From Asterionellopsis glacialis (taxonomy: Eukaryota > Bacillariophyta > Plagiogrammaphyceae > Rhaphoneidales > Asterionellopsidaceae): a DNA stretch of 11,906 nucleotides. Numbering within the stretch: position 1 is the first letter of the stretch; each line of letters opens with the position of its first letter. The stretch covers positions 2,179 through 14,084 of the forward strand of contig WKLE02003563.1 of assembly GCA_014885115.2 (NCBI GenBank), in the 5' to 3' direction. Below the pieces are notes generated by a model. It saw only the letters and a program-made list of their open reading frames with translations, made no database searches and was not told the DNA's origin. Position numbers and translations under genes: made by a program. This document shows, in pieces, positions 8,256-11,906 of this stretch.

Positions 8256-9067
8256 GTTATAATATAGTTAGTAGTAATATTGTGCATTAAGTGATAATAA
8301 AGAAACAGTATTGATTTTAGCGTGTTTTAACAAAAGGAGCATGATCTTTCGTACCAGCACAGGGGTGCAAAGAATGTTCTCTTTCCGTGCTCTTTTTGAC
8401 GAGAACGTTTCATCGGGGGATCGGATGATCGGCACCTATCTTTGTATCATCTCTCGCTCCCCTGCGGCTGGTCTTCCCCCTTTGAAGCATAGTTTCTACT
8501 ATGGTGAGCGGTTTTTTGCAACGGTTCTCTTCCGTTGAGACACATCATCAAACGTCCTACAGTACCAGATACCTGGTACATACTGAGTGCGTAGGACCTC
8601 TAAAAATGATAAATGGGTGCCTTATTTTTGGAATTTTTCAATTTTTTCCTCTATTAATTCCTTTATGTACCGTAAATAGTGCTTGACGTAAAAGTAATGT
8701 CTCTTTTTTTTGGCTTGCGTTCGCGATGCCAGAAGCAAGGCGGAACTCTCTACCTGTACTCTAGGACTACGTAAAGTGTGTACTAGTACCGGTAAGGTAC
8801 GCAGTTTATGTACCTGGTCTGGTGCTCAAGAGAGTTGTGGATATCGGAGCAAGAATCAACAGCACCTCCACTGCGAACACTCAAGACTCAGAAGAACTCC
8901 GGTGTCCTTTTGCTTCTTCTCATCACCGACACGAACGAATCGGAACACAGCTAGGACGTGATAGTTGAACGTGACAACACAAAATTAACTTGACGACAAA
9001 CTAGCTAACAACTTGTCATTATATAACAGCAGCAGCAGCAGCAGGAGCAACAAAAAAAACACAAACG
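8256..9067. promoter_or_regulatory. Divergent intergenic region between RING and copine-like genes
   Basis: This 812-bp region must hold the promoters of both flanking genes. GTACC-type words occur at 8562-8579 (GTACCAG, 4 nt, CTGGTAC: a perfect inverted repeat) and at 8779-8820 (AGTACCGGTAAGGTAC and GTACCTGGTCT). A TATATAA-like word lies near 9020-9026 and a (CAG)6 run at 9027-9044, probably in the leader of the C2 gene. Open frames here (for example from 8311 to 8538) show no protein-like texture and are not called. Confidence 0.5.
9027..9044 (+). repeat. (CAG)6 microsatellite in the leader of the C2 gene
   Basis: Six exact CAG units lie 23 bp before the ATG at 9068, followed by an A-rich stretch. 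Triplet runs of this kind also appear within the coding regions of this window, so it is probably ordinary slippage. Length variation between strains would be expected. Confidence 0.8.
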
Positions 9068-10129
9068 ATGGCACCCCAACGTATGCAATTGACAATCTTT
9101 GTGGAAAAATTAAAAAAACCTGGTTTAGGGCGTTCAATAGATCCATATGCACTTGTTACATTTTCAGGTGGTCCCATGGAAGGGAATGAAATTGGTACAA
9201 CTGAAACATTACAAAATGAATTAAGTCCTGAATTTACAACTACATTCTATGTAGATGTGGATCCTGATGTATACATGCCCGTACGTGTTGAAATTTGGAA
9301 TAGTAAAAGTGATAAAGTTTTGACAGAAGCCGAATTTGAATTAACATCTGTATATTCGAGTTCCAATAATATGGACTTTCGTGAAGCGAATGGTTGTGAC
9401 AGGTACGTGCTGCTCTTGTTGTTGTTCTTGTTGTTGTGAAAGTATAATACTCTACATCGAGTTCGTACATACTGTACAATCGTACAATCATTCTTTCCTA
9501 TCACAGATACTTTATGTTGTATCTTTATTATTTACTCACAACGTTCTTCACTTTTCTTTATTTATTTTGATACTAATCTTGTTGTGTGTGCTTTTTTGCT
9601 CTTGGGGGTGATAATGCAACAACAACCACATAGAATTTACGCTCATGTTACAGAAAGTATGAAAGGGACAGATACTCAAGGATCATTTGTTTTTCAATTA
9701 CGCGGTTTAGATATTTTAAATGTCGAGGAAGGAATGCTGAAATTAGGACGATCTGATCCTTTTTTCATTTTGGAGAAAAAAACAATTGATCATACCACAA
9801 GTACATTACGTTGGGTACCGTCGTACCGGTCCAAACATGAGGAAGACAATCTTAATCCGTTTTGGGCTCAGGATAACGTCACATTGGAACAAGTATGCTA
9901 TGGTGATATGACATGGCCTATCCGTATACGTGTCATGGATTGGCAAAAAAATGGCAAACATCGTGAAATTGGTATCGTGGAAACAACTGTCACTGAATTA
10001 CTATCACGTAAATCGAAAAGAGGCAATGCGGATCGTGAAGAAGCCTTCGAACTACGTGGAAAGGCAAAAAATGGAAGAGATATGGGAACAGGATTGATTG
10101 TCGTTATAGAAGCAACCATTGAAGAATAA
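9068..10129 (+). CDS. Copine-like tandem C2-domain protein (C2A-C2B), two exons
   Basis: Exons 9068-9402 and 9634-10129 join in frame to 276 residues; the junction falls within the codon for Arg112 and gives GCDRIYAHVTES. C2A spans about 5-105 (RSIDPYALVTF, then LSPEFTTTF, then VRVEIWN). C2B spans about 130-275 and matches copine C2B in order: LGRSDPFF (149-156), LNPFW (185-189), VCYGD (199-203), PIRIRVMDW (207-215), GKHREIG (219-225). C2 domains bind membrane lipids, usually with calcium held by Asp residues in two loops. Here loop 3 of C2B keeps Asp214, but the following acidic positions of copines are Trp215 and Glu223, and C2A loop 1 has few acidic residues, so calcium binding is probably weak or lost. 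The copine vWA domain is absent: the frame ends soon after C2B. No membrane segment. The start is the first ATG after an A-rich leader. Confidence 0.85.
9403..9633 (+). other. Intron of the copine-like gene
   Basis: The donor is CAG|GTACGT at 9403 and the acceptor CATAG| at 9633, giving 231 nt. The reading frame demands this acceptor: alternatives at 9508 and at about 9653 give stops or a foreign frame. The tract TGCTTTTTTGCTC lies about 25-30 nt before the acceptor. If the intron is retained, the frame runs into a Leu-rich tail and stops near 9437-9439. Confidence 0.8.
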
Positions 10130-10462
10130 TTTTTTATGTAACATGCGTTGAAAGCACTCTGATCTAGATTGTGTTTGGTTGTGTTGAGAGGTTTTTTCTC
10201 ATGTTTGGGCGGCAAAGGGTGATTTTCTCTCCTTTTTGTGGTAAGAACACAACAATATATTGAATAGTACTATCTCGTGTGTAGAAACAATTGTAATAGC
10301 AATGAAAATATACATTATATTTTCTGCTTACATTCAAAAAGATTTTTATGAAAGAAGATGTAAAACATTCTTTGTGATGATGCTAATGTGTTGATAAAAT
10401 ATGAATGACAATTGTCTCTTCTGTGGCACTAGCTAGTAGAGAGAGCTGTGTTATCTTGTTCT

Positions 10463-10621
10463 GTACCTGGTACGGGTACTTTCAGTCTACATATACCAGT
10501 TACCTCGTACGGTAGACGGAAGGTAGGATAGGTACTTAGAACTAGTGCTCATATGACATTAATTTTTTTTTAGTTGAATGAAGAGCCAGAGAGATTTTCG
10601 TACAGCCCTGTACCAGGTACC
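10463..10621. promoter_or_regulatory. GTACC-palindrome cluster
   Basis: GTACCTGGTAC (10463-10473) and GTACCAGGTACC (10610-10621) contain perfect 11-nt palindromes with a central T or A. Between them are GGGTACT, ATACCAGTTACC (10493-10504), CGTACGGTA and GGTACTTAG. The same word type occurs in the two other intergenic clusters. The cluster lies more than 600 bp before the lectin-like gene and 330 bp after the C2 gene stop, so which gene it serves, if any, is unclear. Confidence 0.45.
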
Positions 10622-10749
10622 AAATAATAATACAGTAATAATATCTTTCCTCAAATTGCACATATGACAAAGAGAATAATAAAAATACAGACAGCATCTC
10701 CAAAAAGCTTGGCATGAATAGGCGGATTGCTTATCCAATCGTGCTCTGT

Positions 10750-10751
10750 NN
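10750..10751. other. Two unresolved bases (NN)
   Basis: Ambiguous bases sit directly before a T-rich run. Any frame that crosses this point cannot be trusted; the reverse-strand open frame spanning 10559-10822 contains it and is not called. Confidence 0.95.
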
Positions 10752-11214
10752 TTTTTGTTTTTTGATCTGGTTTGGTAACGAGAAGCCAGACAAAAATGAG
10801 AATTCTTTTCAATTTTGAACAATCACGATTTGAGGATGAGCGGTAATCAAGTGGAAGATATATGCACTATTTCAATCCCACCAGGAACATCCTTGATCCC
10901 ACGCGGAAAACAACCATAGAACACCCTCGCACATCAAGGCATAAAATTGTAGAACAAGAATCCGCAAACAAGACCCTCCCACAAAAAATTGATTTTGATA
11001 CGATACGATCTCCCAAACATTTACTTTCAAGTAAACGAAAAAAAACAACAACAAAAATTACAAAACAATAGGTATGCAGACAATAATATCTTGCATAGAA
11101 ATAACGATAGCGCAGTATTGTTGTGTGTGTGACAGATCGTCTTTACAAAATTTTCTCACATACGATTGAATTTCTGTATGTTTTAGTCCCATCTAGAATC
11201 TTCTTACTAGGTAC

Positions 11215-11906
11215 ATGATGAAGATTCTCTTCTTTGCAATACTTCCTGTATTATCGGAAGCAGGCGTATTGAACTATTTTCCGAATGTAAGTTATTTATT
11301 CTACCAGATGTACTCGATATCTTATGCACATTCTAAAATTTTTTCATAACTCATCATCCTTGCGATGTCTCTAAAACATTATATAGATAACGGGATGTGG
11401 GATTGATGTGGATATTCTTATGGTCACCCATGATAGGGGTGATTTTTTCAATACGACAAACACGACCACCCTTCGTGTAGAAGACGATGGAAATTTCATT
11501 GTCAAGAAGGACGACCAAATAATCTATCAGAGCAGTTGCTATTGCTATAATAGTCCAAGTGGTTGTTATGACAACTACGAAATCAAGCTCCAAACTGATG
11601 GTAATGCTCTTGTCATTCCCAAAGGAGAGGAAAATGAACACAAGATTTGGAAAACTGGGGTGACCGCGAAGGAGGGCACCTATGCTCTCTTAGTCAACCA
11701 CGATTGTAATAACACTTTACAAATTTGGAGTTTCGATGAAAACGACCAATGTCCAGATACTAAAATTTGGGATGCATCGGTTGACGATACAATTTGTTGT
11801 GGAACTACAGAACAACCAATGACTCAGCCTGCAGCCACTGTAGAACCAACCTGTGATCCCAACAAAACAATCTTGATAATGTCGGATGGCGCAAATAGAG
11901 GTACAG
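11215..11906 (+). CDS. Secreted bulb-type (B_lectin-like) lectin gene, 3' end outside the window
   Basis: Exon 1 (11215-11286) encodes MMKILFFAILPVLSEAG, a signal peptide with cleavage near residue 16, then VLNYFPN. After a 100-nt intron (11287-11386), exon 2 reads in phase from 11387 to the window end, about 197 residues in total. The body has three beta-rich repeats resembling the mannose-binding B_lectin motif QxDxNxVxY: VEDDGNFIV (55-63), LQTDGNALVI (92-101) and VNHDCNNTLQI (127-137), with Trp-containing spacers KIWKTG and KIWDAS. Bulb-type lectins bind mannose-like sugars. The motifs are degenerate: Gln is kept only in the second and the final Tyr in none, so sugar binding is uncertain. 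Many Cys (CYCY, CC) fit disulfides in the secretory route. From about 165 a Thr/Pro-rich linker begins. Either of two adjacent ATGs (11215, 11218) could start. Confidence 0.75.
11287..11386 (+). other. Intron of the lectin-like gene
   Basis: The donor is AAT|GTAAGT at 11287 and the acceptor ATATAG| at 11386, giving 100 nt. Without splicing the frame meets a stop at about 11347-11349; with it, the signal peptide exon joins in phase 0 to the lectin-like body. An earlier acceptor (CTACCAG at 11301-11307) leads to the same stop. The split of signal peptide from mature protein by an intron is common in secreted proteins. Confidence 0.8.

Larger units (their letters stand above)
10130..11214. other. 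Intergenic region, no supported gene
   Basis: The first part is the 3' untranslated region of the C2 gene. A GTACC-motif cluster lies at 10463-10621. An unresolved NN is at 10750-10751. Small plus-strand frames at 10836-10919 (27 codons) and 10862-11071 (69 codons, Lys/Thr-rich) overlap in different frames and lack any recognisable domain, so they are not called. The last 150 bases should contain the promoter and leader of the lectin-like gene. Confidence 0.5.

Noticed and set aside
8311..8961. Three plus-strand open frames in the divergent intergenic region
   Set aside because: They lie in different frames, have no recognisable motif, and overlap the expected promoters and the GTACC-word groups.
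9240..9504. Two minus-strand open frames over exon 1 and the intron of the C2 gene
   Set aside because: They are antisense to a well-supported C2 exon and their Thr/Asn runs come from the complement of GTT/CTT repeats.
10836..11071. Overlapping 27-codon and 69-codon open frames, with a possible donor at 11071
   Set aside because: The two use different frames, are Lys/Thr-rich without domain features, and no acceptor or downstream exon could be matched.
1..11906. CRISPR array, tRNA or rRNA genes
   Set aside because: No regularly spaced direct repeats, cloverleaf-like segment or rRNA-like conserved sequence was seen.

Overview
This is eukaryotic nuclear DNA. Four intact or partial protein-coding genes are present, with short spliceosomal introns (100 to 274 nt, GT..AG). 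The intergenic DNA is AT-rich, the coding regions carry triplet-driven low complexity, and a decayed IS630/Tc1-mariner transposase is present. The mix of a copine-like C2 protein, a RING protein with long Ser/Asn/Gln tracts, small secreted proteins and this transposase type fits a stramenopile alga, most likely a diatom. That assignment is inference; the window holds no rRNA or other taxonomic marker.

Layout, left to right. Positions 1 to about 2650 are AT-rich and hold no intact gene. Two plus-strand stretches (542-1087 and 1621-2632) still read as protein if stops and frame changes are tolerated, so they look like an old, decayed element, including Cys-x-x-Cys motifs. Positions 2736-3846 hold a minus-strand IS630/Tc1-mariner DDE transposase broken by three frameshifts, with perfect hairpins on both sides. 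From about 3850 onward the DNA looks like ordinary host sequence. A small acidic secreted or single-pass membrane protein (4842-5267, +, probable 5'UTR intron 4557-4830) is convergent with a 770-residue RING protein (5943-8255, -). That protein carries two copies of a domain I do not recognise. An 812-bp intergenic region separates it from a divergent two-exon copine-like C2A-C2B gene (9068-10129, +, intron 9403-9633). After about 1.1 kb without a supported gene, a secreted bulb-type-lectin-like gene begins at 11215 (signal peptide exon, 100-nt intron) and runs off the window end.

Functional links are limited. The RING protein and the copine-like protein share a divergent promoter region and could be co-expressed; plant RGLG proteins join a copine-type domain to a RING in one chain, which makes the pairing suggestive but unproven. 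The most unusual non-coding signal is a palindromic word, GTACC-A/T-GGTAC, and its half-sites. These cluster in the intergenic regions at about 4311-4445, 8562-8820 and 10463-10621, each near a likely promoter or inter-gene spacer.
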